Shown: piece after piece, positions 22,393 to 29,886 of the stretch
Layout of the letters: every line of letters begins with the position of its first letter
How positions within the stretch are numbered: the first letter of the stretch is position 1
Assembly (NCBI GenBank): GCA_934563745.1
Contig: CAKTHE010000028.1
Location: 1 to 29,998, forward strand
Reading direction: 5' to 3'
From: an uncultured Dysosmobacter sp.
GTDB lineage: Bacteria > Bacillota > Clostridia > Oscillospirales > Oscillospiraceae
DNA: 29,998 bases
Notes under the pieces: model-generated
The model's input: the letters and a program-made list of their open reading frames with translations, nothing else
The model's database searches: none
Told to the model about the DNA's origin: nothing
Made by a program: the position numbers and the translations under genes

Positions 22393-22792
22393 AAACCTCC
22401 TGTGTGATCTGCGGATGGGATGTTCCGGGAAAGTCCAGCCGCTGTATACAATGCCACTGTGCCGGAAAATCCGGCAGGTCAAAGCGAAGATCCGCCGGAT
22501 AGGCCCGGTTCCAGCGGAACAGGATCAGCCGCTCCGGCTTCGCCGCGGACAGCGAACAGATCTCGGCAAAGCAGAATTCCCCCGCCTGCGCCCGATCCAG
22601 AAAATCCTCAGCGACCCGGATCCGGACATTTCCCGGATCCTCCGAAAACTGCCGGCGGGTGTAGGAGCTCATCCACAGCACTGCCCCGCCGCACAGCGCC
22701 AGGACCCGCTCCCGCAAGATCCGGTCCATGCTCTGGCGCCGGCCGTGAAATGCCATTCCGCCGCCGTCATCCAAGGCTGTGATCAAAATCAT
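22379..22792 (-). CDS. Conserved protein of unknown function, DHFR-like start
   Basis: This is a 137-residue soluble protein that I do not assign to a known enzyme. The beginning, MILITALDDGGGMAFHGRRQ, resembles the first strand and loop of dihydrofolate reductases, and VLWMSSYTRRQF could match the following strand. A later stretch, LILFRWNRAYPADLRFDL, is rich in aromatic residues. I recall similar proteins in gut Firmicutes, sometimes labelled ribonuclease Z, but I see no metallo-beta-lactamase His motif, so that label looks wrong. The start at 22792 has AGGGGGA five bases upstream. Its stop overlaps the nuclease gene, suggesting translational coupling. Confidence 0.7.
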   Translation of the reverse strand: MILITALDDGGGMAFHGRRQSMDRILRERVLALCGGAVLWMSSYTRRQFSEDPGNVRIRVAEDFLDRAQAGEFCFAEICSLSAAKPERLILFRWNRAYPADLRFDLPDFPAQWHCIQRLDFPGTSHPQITQEVYERA

Positions 22793-22844
22793 ATCGGTCC
22801 CCCTCGTTCCCGTTTCGTCTGTCAGCCATGCCGCCCGGGACCGC

Positions 22845-22878
22845 AAACCCTCTCTGCACTTGCCGGCAGAGAGGGTTT
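22845..22878 (-). terminator. Hairpin between the GNAT gene and the 137-residue gene
   Basis: A perfect 13-base-pair stem (22845-22857 with 22866-22878) after the GNAT stop codon. Only three T residues fall at the end of the minus-strand stem, so it could be a weak terminator or attenuator. Confidence 0.5.
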
Positions 22879-22907
22879 TGCGTGTTCCGCTTCCTCCGGG
22901 AACGTGC

Positions 22908-23390
22908 TTAAAAGGTCAGGCGCATCTGATTCCAGGCTACATTCCCATGAACCGACGCGGAGAGTCCTTCGTTCACAAAGCCGAACTTTCCGTAATAGGC
23001 CAGCAGATGGTCCTTACAGGTCAGCACCAGGCCCTTGCGCCCCTGGGCGCGGGCATCGGCGATGGCCCGGGTGATCAGCTCCCCGGCCAGGCCCCGTCTG
23101 CGGTATTCCGGAATGGTATTGACGCCGAAGATCATCTGCCAGGCCCCGCCTTCATCGTGCAGCTCCGCCCGTTCGTACATCTCATCCGTCAGATCCGGCT
23201 GGTCCGTGACCATACCGTCCACAAACGCCACCAGGCGCGGCCCGTCGAACATCAGCCAAAAATGGTCGGCATAGGCCGCCAGGCGCTTTTCAAATTCCTC
23301 CCGGCTGGCCGCTTCCGCCGCGGGAAAGCACGCCGCCTCCACTGCAGAGACCGCCTCCAGGTCCTCCTGAGTCGCCGTCCGGATCAACAT
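22908..23390 (-). CDS. GNAT-family N-acetyltransferase
   Basis: This 160-residue protein is a GNAT acetyltransferase that would transfer an acetyl group from acetyl-CoA to an amine. The N-terminus MLIRTATQEDLEAV is the first strand and helix of the fold. The acetyl-CoA pyrophosphate loop is visible as IPEYRRRGLAGELITRAI, and the C-terminal YYGKFGFVNEG is the conserved last motif. The overall pattern, including an SVHG near the end, is closest to the arylalkylamine-type subgroup, but the substrate is unknown. The start at 23390 has AAGGAGGAGGGG upstream. A near-consensus promoter with a perfect inverted repeat precedes it. Confidence 0.9.
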   Translation of the reverse strand: MLIRTATQEDLEAVSAVEAACFPAAEAASREEFEKRLAAYADHFWLMFDGPRLVAFVDGMVTDQPDLTDEMYERAELHDEGGAWQMIFGVNTIPEYRRRGLAGELITRAIADARAQGRKGLVLTCKDHLLAYYGKFGFVNEGLSASVHGNVAWNQMRLTF

Positions 23391-23459
23391 GGGGATCCCC
23401 TCCTCCTTTTGCAGGGGCACGGACCTGCTTCTTCAAAATCCGCCCCTTTTTCCTGACAA

Positions 23460-23488
23460 AGTATACTCCCTTCCGCTTCTTTTGGCAA
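23460..23488 (-). promoter_or_regulatory. Promoter of the GNAT gene
   Basis: Minus strand TTGCCA (23483-23488), 17-base spacer, TATACT (23460-23465). Confidence 0.8.
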
Positions 23489-23501
23489 GGAAGCGGAAGG
23501 G
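23468..23501. promoter_or_regulatory. 12-base inverted repeat across the GNAT promoter
   Basis: CCCTTCCGCTTC (23468-23479), ten bases, GAAGCGGAAGGG (23490-23501). The arms are perfect. The -35 lies in the loop and one arm fills the promoter spacer, so a bound dimer would block RNA polymerase. There is no T-run, so it is not a terminator. Confidence 0.55.
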
Positions 23502-23611
23502 AAAAGCTGTTACCGTTTTGTACTTTTTTCCGGCGCCGTTGCGATACAATAAAGCCAGCTTCTGCAAGCCGGCTTCCGCCGGACCGCAGATACCCAAAGG
23601 AGGTTTTTCCC

Positions 23612-24262
23612 ATGAAAAAGCTTACATGGATCGCCCTGGCCCTGAGCCTGTCGCTGGCTTTGAGCGCCTGCGGATCCGCCCCCGCCCCCGCGCAGAGCTC
23701 CGCTTCCGCCGCCCAGGGCCGCGTCGTCGAGCCCGCCGGATTTTCCCAAACGTTGGATGATTTCACCGACGGAGAGCTGTCTGTCTCCTTCCATCCCGCA
23801 GACATCGGCGAGGCCGACGGCCGACGTACCCTGACGGTGACGGCCTACGCCTACGCCCTTTATGACGCCGCAGAAGTCACCGCCCTGACCGCGGGAGATA
23901 CCCTGGTCGTGGATGGGACCGGGATCCCGGTCCAGAGCGTCACGGATTCCGACGGATATCTGACCGTCAACGGCGGCGAGGAAACCGGCGGCGTCACCCT
24001 TGCTGCCGGAGACGGAGGGACCTATTTTATCGTCGGCATGGACGATGCCAAAGACTATCAGGAGCTGGGAACTCTGACGCTGCCTCTGGATGACGGCTGC
24101 CGGATCACCGATGATTCCGACCTCAGCGCACCGGGCCGGGTCCTCTCGGTGTCCGCACTTGCGGCGCTGTCCGGATCGGAGGACCACTTTGTTCCCTATA
24201 ACACCACCGTCGTCGTAAAGGACAGCGTGATCACGGCCATTCACCGGTTCTACATGCCCTGA
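23612..24262 (+). CDS. Lipoprotein of unknown function
   Basis: This 216-residue protein has a clear lipoprotein signal: MKK, a hydrophobic core, and a lipobox LSAC with Cys20. It is followed by an Ala/Ser/Pro-rich linker (about residues 21-36), so it should be anchored on the outer face of the membrane. The mature part is acidic, rich in Gly, Asp, Thr and Val, and probably beta-rich; I recognise no catalytic motif. The start has AAAGGAGG ten bases upstream. It diverges from the GNAT gene and is a single-gene unit ended by a strong terminator. A TACAAT at 23545-23550 may be its -10, but no -35 at proper spacing is visible. Confidence 0.82.
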   Translation: MKKLTWIALALSLSLALSACGSAPAPAQSSASAAQGRVVEPAGFSQTLDDFTDGELSVSFHPADIGEADGRRTLTVTAYAYALYDAAEVTALTAGDTLVVDGTGIPVQSVTDSDGYLTVNGGEETGGVTLAAGDGGTYFIVGMDDAKDYQELGTLTLPLDDGCRITDDSDLSAPGRVLSVSALAALSGSEDHFVPYNTTVVVKDSVITAIHRFYMP

Positions 24263-24289
24263 AAGATCAGTTTCTTTTCCTGCGCGCCG

Positions 24290-24322
24290 AAAAGCGGCCG
24301 GGTTAAAACCCGGCCGCTTTTT
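24290..24322. terminator. Terminator after the lipoprotein gene
   Basis: A perfect 15-base-pair stem (24290-24304 with 24307-24321), GC-rich in the core, with A4 before and T5 after. Confidence 0.9.
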
Positions 24323-24344
24323 GACGTTTTCCGGCAATTTTAGC

Positions 24345-24361
24345 CATAGCATTTTGCTATG
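24345..24361. repeat. Inverted repeat downstream of the LysR gene
   Basis: CATAGCA, TTT, TGCTATG: perfect 7-base arms between the lipoprotein terminator and the end of the LysR gene. It may help end LysR transcription; otherwise I see no role. Confidence 0.35.
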
Positions 24362-24403
24362 AATACATAAAAAAGCACCGTTTCCCTCCCGGTTCGCCCG
24401 CTC

Positions 24404-25321
24404 TTATAATGAGCTTTGTTCCTTGCGGCGCCCCTCCGGACCGCGGAGCGCTTCCGGCTCCTTCTGAATGCTTTTTTTCATATAGGACAGGAAGCTTTTT
24501 GCTGCAGGGCTGGCCTTTTTCAGATTCTTCAGGGCGGCGCCCACCTCCCGGAAGGCCGGAGGATCGATGGGCGCCAGGTTTACCCGGTCCGCCGTTCCCC
24601 GCAGGACCAACTCACTGAGGATACTGCAGCCCAGCCCCTGCTCGACCATTTTGATCACAGCACTGTCCTCCGTGGCAATGTTGGAAAAGCGCGGCGAAAC
24701 GCCATAGCGCTTTAAAAGGCGCGGCACCTCCAGATCCAATCCGTTGGAAGGATTGAAAAACACCCTACCCTCAAATTTCTCAATAGAGAACGTCTCACCC
24801 GGGTCCTCTTCCGGCGGCAGGACGGCATAAAACCGATCCTGCAGCAGCGGGACAAAGTCCAGACGCGCGGTAAAGCAGTTGCTCAGCAATCCGACGTCCA
24901 CCAGTCCCTCCTCCAGCCAGGCCTCAATTTCCTTGAGCGTTCCATCTTTTACCGTCAGCTGAATCTGTGGGTTCTGCGCGCTGAATCCCTTAATGATCCG
25001 CGGCAGCCAGTTCTTCGAAATACTGGTATAGGAGCCGATGCGCAGCTGCTCCTGCCCAGTGGGGCGGCAAAGCTCCACTGCCCGTTCAAAGGTCCGGCTC
25101 TCCTGCAGCAGCCGGTCGATGTGCGGCAGCAGCTCCGCCCCCGCCGCCGTCAGTGTCACGCCGCCGGTTCCCCGCTGCAGCAGCGGGTAGCCGATCTCGT
25201 CTTCCAGACGGTTCAGCATACCGGTCAGCCCCGGCTGCGAGTACCCCAGGCGCTGTGTCGCCTGAGTAATGCTGCCTGCCTCCACCGCCGCACGGAATGC
25301 TTTGAGCTTTTCAATATCCAT
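24404..25321 (-). CDS. LysR-family transcriptional regulator
   Basis: This 305-residue protein is a LysR-type regulator. The N-terminal helix-turn-helix is standard (FRAAVEAGSITQATQRLGYSQPG, then LTGMLNRLEDEIGYPLLQR). The rest is the type-2 periplasmic-binding-like inducer domain, with LRIGSYTSISKNWLPRII at its start. Such proteins bind a small effector and usually activate a divergent operon. Here the divergent neighbour is the butyrate kinase and oxidoreductase operon, 120 bases away, so a 2-oxoacid, branched-chain amino acid or acyl-CoA effector is a reasonable guess. The start has AAGGAAA upstream. The last 15 or so residues are charged and low in complexity. Confidence 0.93.
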   Translation of the reverse strand: MDIEKLKAFRAAVEAGSITQATQRLGYSQPGLTGMLNRLEDEIGYPLLQRGTGGVTLTAAGAELLPHIDRLLQESRTFERAVELCRPTGQEQLRIGSYTSISKNWLPRIIKGFSAQNPQIQLTVKDGTLKEIEAWLEEGLVDVGLLSNCFTARLDFVPLLQDRFYAVLPPEEDPGETFSIEKFEGRVFFNPSNGLDLEVPRLLKRYGVSPRFSNIATEDSAVIKMVEQGLGCSILSELVLRGTADRVNLAPIDPPAFREVGAALKNLKKASPAAKSFLSYMKKSIQKEPEALRGPEGRRKEQSSL

Positions 25322-25349
25322 AGCATTTCCTTATCCCCTGTTTTTTCTT

Positions 25350-25378
25350 ATCCTATCACGCCGGTCCATTCCCCGCAA
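25350..25378 (-). promoter_or_regulatory. Possible promoter of the LysR gene
   Basis: Minus strand TTGCGG (25373-25378), 17-base spacer, TAGGAT (25350-25355). TTATCC also occurs twice (25331-25336, 25348-25353), 17 bases apart, and could be part of a regulator site. Confidence 0.5.
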
Positions 25379-25441
25379 TGGGCTATTTTGAATCAGAAAG
25401 GAGCAGTCGGAACACGCACATGTGCCTCCGGCAACCAACGC

Positions 25442-26529
25442 ATGAGCAAACGTATTTTAGTCATCAATCCCGGCTCCACGTCCACCAAGATCGCCGTTTT
25501 CGACGGAGACCAGAAGCTTTTTGACGAGACGCTCCGCTATTCCAACGAGGAGCTTCGCCCCTTCTCCTGGATCATGGACCAGGTGGAATTCCGCCGCGCC
25601 ACCATTGAAGCGGCCCTGGCCCGTCATCAGTTTGACGCCCACACGCTGGACGCCATCTGTGCCCGGGGCGGGCAGGTTCCCTTCTGTGCCACCGGCACCT
25701 ATCAGGTGAATCAGGCCATGGTGGATTATATGTACACCAAAAAGCTGGCCGCACATGCCTCCAACTTAGGCTGCGTGCTGGCTCTTCAATTGGCCGCCCC
25801 CTGAATATCCCCGCCTACATCTGCGACCCCGTCATGGTAGATGAGATGGATGACGTGGCCCGCATCACCGGCCTGCCGGATATTCAGCGCAAGATGATGG
25901 GACATGCCCTGAACTGCCGCGCCATGGCCATCCGCTGCGCCCGCGACGTGCTGCACAAGCCCCTGGCGGAATGCCGCCTGATCGTGCTGCACCTGGGCGG
26001 CGGCGGGTCGTGCCGGCTGTTCATCGGCGGCCATATGGTTGATGACGTCCGGGATGACGAATGGATGTTCGCTCCCGAGCGTTTCGGCGGTGCGGACACG
26101 CAGTCCGTCATTGAGCTGTGCTTCTCCGGCAAATACACCAAGGATCAGCTGATGCGCTTTGTCCGCGGGAAAGGCGGGCTGCTGGCCCATCTGGGCACCT
26201 CCAGCGCCATTGAGGTCGAGCAGCGCATTGCTGCCGGAGACGCCCATGCCAAGCTGGTTTATGAGGGCATGCTCTACAGCGTCTCCAAGGCCATCGGAGA
26301 CCTGGCCGCGGCCGCAGAGGGCCGCATTGACCGGATCATTCTCACCGGCGGTCTGGCCCACTCCCACTACGTGACGGACTTTATCAGCCGGAAGGTTTCC
26401 TTCATCGCACCGGTGGAGGTCACGGCCGGCGAGTTTGAGCTGGAAGCCCTGGCCGCCGGCGCCTGCCGCGTACTGGAAGGACAGGAAGCGCTTCAGGTCT
26501 TTCCCTGCTTCGAAACTACAAAGGAGTGA
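25442..26529 (+). pseudogene. buk: Butyrate kinase, interrupted by a one-base frameshift
   Basis: Butyrate kinase makes ATP from butyryl (or branched-chain acyl) phosphate and ADP. The first part, from MSKRILVINPGSTSTKIAVF, is in one frame and stops at 25804. The continuation, beginning PLNIPAYICDPVMVDEM, is in another frame and runs to 26529. One extra base in the C5 run at 25797-25801 would join them into 362 residues, the normal size. HLGGGGS, FAPERFGG and LTGGLAHSHY of the ASKHA fold are present, but the region before FAPER (VDDVRDDEWM) differs from the usual NNALDGEGPF pattern. No good ribosome binding site precedes the ATG; AAAGGAG lies about 40 bases upstream. The break may be real or a sequencing error. 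Confidence 0.85.
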
Positions 26530-26535
26530 CCCATC

Positions 26536-27233
26536 ATGATTTCATCGACAACATGTCAGCGCATCCCGGCCGCCCTGCTGGCTGGGCGGCAATTTGTCTT
26601 TCTGGGAGAAGCCGGCTGTGAAAAGTCCGAACTGGCCATTGCCTTTGCCCTGGACCTGGCCCAGGCCGGGCAGGATGTCCACTTCTTTGACCTGGATCAG
26701 CCCAAGCCCCTCATGCGCTCCCGGGATGCGGCCGCTCTGCTGGAGGGCTGCGGCGTCCATCTTCACTACGCCCAGCAGTTGGCCGATGCGCCGCTGCAGA
26801 CCGGCGGGCTGATTCCGCTGCTGCTGGACCTGAACAAAACAGTCGGCCTGGACGTCGGCGGCAACGAGGGCGGCGCGCGGCTGATCGGCGGCTATGCGCA
26901 GGCGCTGCAAACTGCAGAGATCTTTTTTGTGGTCAACCCCTACCGCCCCTGGTCCTCCACGATCGAGCAGATCGATCAGACGCTCTCCTCCATCCTGCTG
27001 GCCTCACGGCTGCGGGGCCCCGGTTCCTGCTCAATCCCACTCTGGGCTCTGATACGGCGCTGTGGGAGTATCTGGAGGGACTTGAGGAGGGGCTCTCTAT
27101 GCTCTCGCCGTATGTGAACGTCGAAGCGGCTGCCGTTCCGGCTGCACTGTACCGGCAGGTGCTGGTACAAACGGTTCTGCCGCTGATCCCGATCACCCCC
27201 CATGTATCCGTTCCGGGTACGGAACTTGATTGA
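26536..27233 (+). pseudogene. P-loop ATPase-like protein of the oxidoreductase operon, frameshifted
   Basis: The frame starting at 26536 (AAGGAG upstream, overlapping the buk stop) has VFLGEAGCEKSELAIAFALD, a Walker A-like segment, then VHFFDLDQPKPLMRSRDA and LDVGGNEGGARLIGGYA, like MinD/CobQ-type nucleotide-binding proteins. It loses homology after ILLASRLRG near 27017. The expected continuation, FLLNPTLGSDTALWEYLEG, lies in another frame and ends at 27233; one extra base in the GGGGCCCC at 27014-27021 restores 232 residues. I recall similar proteins in vor operons of gut Clostridia with an intact GSGKS-type loop; here Glu replaces the invariant Gly before Lys. Its role is unknown. It may be a pseudogene or carry a sequencing error. 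Confidence 0.7.
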
Positions 27234-27259
27234 TAATCTGAGCAAACGAGGAGGAATAT

Positions 27260-27463
27260 ATGTCACAAGTTTCCCTTCGCAAGGAGAGCTGCAAAAGCTG
27301 CGGCTACTGCGTAAAGTTCTGTCCGAAGGGCGTGCTGGCCATCGGGCACGAGGTCAATTCCAAGGGCTATCCCTACGTAACCGTCGCCCAGCCGGAGCAG
27401 TGCATCGGCTGCGCCATCTGCGGCCGGATGTGTCCGGACGCCGCCATTGAAGTGTATCAGTAA
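27260..27463 (+). CDS. vorD: 2-oxoacid:ferredoxin oxidoreductase, delta (ferredoxin) subunit
   Basis: This 67-residue protein is a two-cluster ferredoxin-like subunit. The two cluster motifs are CKSCGYCVKFCP and CIGCAICGRMCP, each a full CxxCxxCxxxCP, so it should hold two [4Fe-4S] clusters that carry electrons from the thiamine site to external ferredoxin. The size and sequence match the delta subunit of VOR/KOR-type enzymes. The ATG follows GAGGAGG by six bases. It is the first of four tightly packed subunit genes; the gap to the next is 14 bases. The exact member (2-ketoisovalerate or 2-oxoglutarate type) cannot be told from this subunit alone. Confidence 0.9.
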   Translation: MSQVSLRKESCKSCGYCVKFCPKGVLAIGHEVNSKGYPYVTVAQPEQCIGCAICGRMCPDAAIEVYQ

Positions 27464-27477
27464 AGGAGGAACTCTCT

Positions 27478-28557
27478 ATGGCCAGAAAGATTATGAAAGG
27501 CACGGAAGCCATTGCCGAAGCGGCCATCCGCAGCGGCTGCCGCTTCTTTGCAGGTTATCCCATCACTCCGCAGAATGAGATCCCCGAATATTTCGCCCGG
27601 CGCATGCCCGAGGTCGGCGGTGTCTTTGTCCAGGGCGAAAGCGAAGTCGCCTCGATCAATATGGTTTACGGCTCCGCCGGAACCGGTACCCGCGCCATGA
27701 CCTCCTCCAGCTCCTGCGGCATCAGCCTGATGAGCGAAGGCATCGCCTTCTGCGCCAGTGCCCGGCTTCCCATGGTGTATGTGATCGTTCAGCGCGGCGG
27801 TCCTGCCATCGGCACCATTCAGCCTGCCCAGCAGGACTATAATCAAGCGACCAAGGCCAGCGGCAACAGCGGCTTCCGCATGATGGTCTTTGCCCCCTCA
27901 ACCGTCCAGGAAGCCGTGGACATGACCTACTCCGCCTTCGACTTCGCCCAGCGCGACAGCAACCCGGTCCTGATTCTGACCGACGGCGTGCTGGGCACGC
28001 TGATGGAGCCGGTCGTCCTGCCTGAGATGCGTCCGGAAGAGGAAGTCCGCCGCCTGAAAGAGGCGCGACGGCCGCAGTCTGCCGTGGGGCACGATTCGTT
28101 CAAAGAGCCCCGCGGGGTCGTTGCCGCCGGCCGCTGGTCCACCCAGGATCAGGAGCAGAGCTGCCTGGAAGCGCAGGCGCTTTATGAAAGCTGGAAAAAG
28201 GACGTCCTGGTGGAGACCCGCTTCCTGGACGATGCCGAGCTGGTTTTGACCGGCTACGGCATCTGCGGCCGCATCGTCCGCTCTGCGGTAAAGCAGCTGC
28301 GTGCCCAGGGCTATAAGGTCGGCTTTATCCGTCCCATGACGGTCTCTCCCTTCCCCTACGAGACCTATGCCGGCCTGAATTTTGACCGGGTCAAGGCCAT
28401 TCTGGACGTGGAGATGAGCATTCCCGCCCAGATGGTCACCGATGTGGAGCTGGCCATTCAGGGACGCTGCCCCATCCATACGTGCTGCCATGCCGGCGGC
28501 CAGCTGATGGGCCGGGCCGAAGTGGTGGAAGCCGCGAAAAAACTTTTGGAGCAATAA
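27478..28557 (+). CDS. vorB: 2-oxoacid:ferredoxin oxidoreductase, alpha subunit
   Basis: This 359-residue protein is the alpha subunit, which helps bind the 2-oxoacid and shapes the active site. The start KIMKGTEAIAEAAIRSGC and FAGYPITPQNEIPEY are typical, followed by VQGESEVASINMVYGSAGTG and the ISLMSEGIAF segment; GGPAIGTIQPAQQDY is a further family motif. The C-terminal domain contains AILDVEMSIPAQM. Together with the small ferredoxin subunit and separate beta and gamma genes, this gives the four-subunit VOR layout. AAAGGAGG lies before the ATG. The order and the butyrate kinase neighbour favour branched-chain 2-oxoacids as substrate, but this is inference. Confidence 0.92.
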   Translation: MARKIMKGTEAIAEAAIRSGCRFFAGYPITPQNEIPEYFARRMPEVGGVFVQGESEVASINMVYGSAGTGTRAMTSSSSCGISLMSEGIAFCASARLPMVYVIVQRGGPAIGTIQPAQQDYNQATKASGNSGFRMMVFAPSTVQEAVDMTYSAFDFAQRDSNPVLILTDGVLGTLMEPVVLPEMRPEEEVRRLKEARRPQSAVGHDSFKEPRGVVAAGRWSTQDQEQSCLEAQALYESWKKDVLVETRFLDDAELVLTGYGICGRIVRSAVKQLRAQGYKVGFIRPMTVSPFPYETYAGLNFDRVKAILDVEMSIPAQMVTDVELAIQGRCPIHTCCHAGGQLMGRAEVVEAAKKLLEQ

Positions 28558-28569
28558 GGAGGTGCCGAG

Positions 28570-29322
28570 ATGAAAAAGGTTTACGCAAGAACAAAAGGCA
28601 TCCGGGACGATAAGGTATCGGGCTTCTGCCCCGGCTGTATGCACTCCACCGTGATCAAGCTGATCGGCGAGGTTCTGGAGGAGATGGAGCAGCTGGACAA
28701 CGCCTCTGCCGCCGTGGGCGTCGGCTGCTGCGGCCTGCACATGGACTATATCACGTATGACTACTACCTGGCCGCCCACGGCCGGGCCTGCGCAGTCGCC
28801 ACCGGCGCCAAGCGCTCCAATCCCGACACTCTGGTATTCACCTATCAGGGCGACGGCGATCTGGCCTCCATCGGCCTCGCCGAAACCATGTCCGCCGCCA
28901 ACCGGGGTGAAAACATCACCGTCATCTTCGTCAACAACGGCATTTACGGAATGACCGGCGGCCAGCTGACCCCCACCACGCTGGTGGGTATGAAGGCCAC
29001 GACCGCTCCCAAGGGCCGCGATCCCAAAGAGCACGGCTATCCCATGCACATGTGCGAGATCCTTAACCAGCTGACCGCCCCGTATTATCTGGAGCGGACC
29101 AGCTGCAACAATCCCGCCAACGTCAGCAAAACCAAAAACGCCATCCGCAAGGCTTTCCAGAATCAGCTGGACGGCAAAGGCTTTTCCATGGTCAAGATTG
29201 TCACCAGCTGCCCCACCAACTGGGGCCTGGATCCGCTGGAGTCCCTGGATTTTCTGAACGGCAAGATGCTGACGGAATTCCCGCTGGGCGTTGTGCGCAA
29301 TAAGAGCAAGGAGGAAGCGTAA
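28570..29322 (+). CDS. vorA: 2-oxoacid:ferredoxin oxidoreductase, beta (thiamine) subunit
   Basis: This 250-residue protein binds thiamine diphosphate and decarboxylates the 2-oxoacid, passing electrons to an iron-sulphur cluster. The N-terminal FCPGCMHSTVIKLI has the CxxC of the family, with further Cys in VGVGCCGLHMDY. The thiamine motif runs from YQGDGDLASIG to FVNNGIYGMTGGQLTPTT. Length is normal for VOR-type beta subunits, shorter than for pyruvate enzymes. AAGGAGGT lies before the ATG at 28570, 12 bases after the alpha stop. The gamma ATG follows its own stop directly with no gap, so translation is coupled. Confidence 0.93.
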   Translation: MKKVYARTKGIRDDKVSGFCPGCMHSTVIKLIGEVLEEMEQLDNASAAVGVGCCGLHMDYITYDYYLAAHGRACAVATGAKRSNPDTLVFTYQGDGDLASIGLAETMSAANRGENITVIFVNNGIYGMTGGQLTPTTLVGMKATTAPKGRDPKEHGYPMHMCEILNQLTAPYYLERTSCNNPANVSKTKNAIRKAFQNQLDGKGFSMVKIVTSCPTNWGLDPLESLDFLNGKMLTEFPLGVVRNKSKEEA

Positions 29323-29868
29323 ATGGAACGGAATCTGATGGTCGCCGGTTTCGGCGGACAGGGCGTAATGACCCTGGGTAAGTTTCTGGGAGAATCGGTG
29401 TGCGACAGCACCGGCCTGAATATTACCTTCTTCCCCTCCTACGGAGCCGAGCAGCGCGGCGGCACGGCCAACTGCTACGTAGTGATCTCCGACGAGGAGA
29501 TCGGCGCCCCCGTGTCGGACTGCATGGATGATCTGATCGTCATGAATGATCCCAGTCTGAATAAATTCCTGCCCAAGCTGGTGCAGGGCGGCACCCTGTT
29601 TATCAACAGCTCCATCGTTACCAGCGAGATCTCCCGTAAAGATGTAAAGCTGGTGAAGGTCCCGGTCACGGAAATGGCCCTGGAGATGGGCAACACCAAG
29701 ATCCTGCACGTCATCATGCTGGGCGCTTACATCGGGTACACCCAGGTCGTCCCGGAGGACGTCGTCTGGAACACCATCGAGCACAAGCTAAGCAAAAAGC
29801 CCGCTTTGCTTCCTTTGAACCGCCAGGCCTTTGAGGCCGGCCTTAAAATCGGAAAAGCCGCGCACTGA
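29323..29868 (+). CDS. vorC: 2-oxoacid:ferredoxin oxidoreductase, gamma subunit
   Basis: This 181-residue protein is the gamma subunit. It starts LMVAGFGGQGVMTLGKFL, the glycine-rich signature of the family, followed by FFPSYGAEQRGGTANCYVVIS, which is equally diagnostic. It binds coenzyme A and helps shape the active site in the VOR/KOR complex. The AAGGAGG site lies inside the end of the beta gene and the ATG is next to its TAA. It is the last gene of the operon; a hairpin with a T6 run overlaps its stop codon. The subunit looks complete and undamaged, unlike the first two genes of the operon. Confidence 0.93.
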   Translation: MERNLMVAGFGGQGVMTLGKFLGESVCDSTGLNITFFPSYGAEQRGGTANCYVVISDEEIGAPVSDCMDDLIVMNDPSLNKFLPKLVQGGTLFINSSIVTSEISRKDVKLVKVPVTEMALEMGNTKILHVIMLGAYIGYTQVVPEDVVWNTIEHKLSKKPALLPLNRQAFEAGLKIGKAAH

Positions 29869-29886
29869 CAGCCCGTGCGGTTTTTT
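29858..29886 (+). terminator. Probable terminator of the oxidoreductase operon
   Basis: CCG and CAC (with a two-base bulge) pair with GTG and CGG (29875-29880), followed by T6. It overlaps the vorC stop codon. The stem is short, so the call is moderate. Confidence 0.55.

Noticed and set aside
22379..22792. Ribonuclease Z label for the 137-residue protein
   Set aside because: The protein is too small and lacks the HxHxDH metal motif of that family.
25790..25810. Programmed frameshifting in butyrate kinase
   Set aside because: A C5 run is short, there is no clear downstream stimulator, and butyrate kinases are not known to use recoding. A lesion or sequence error is simpler.
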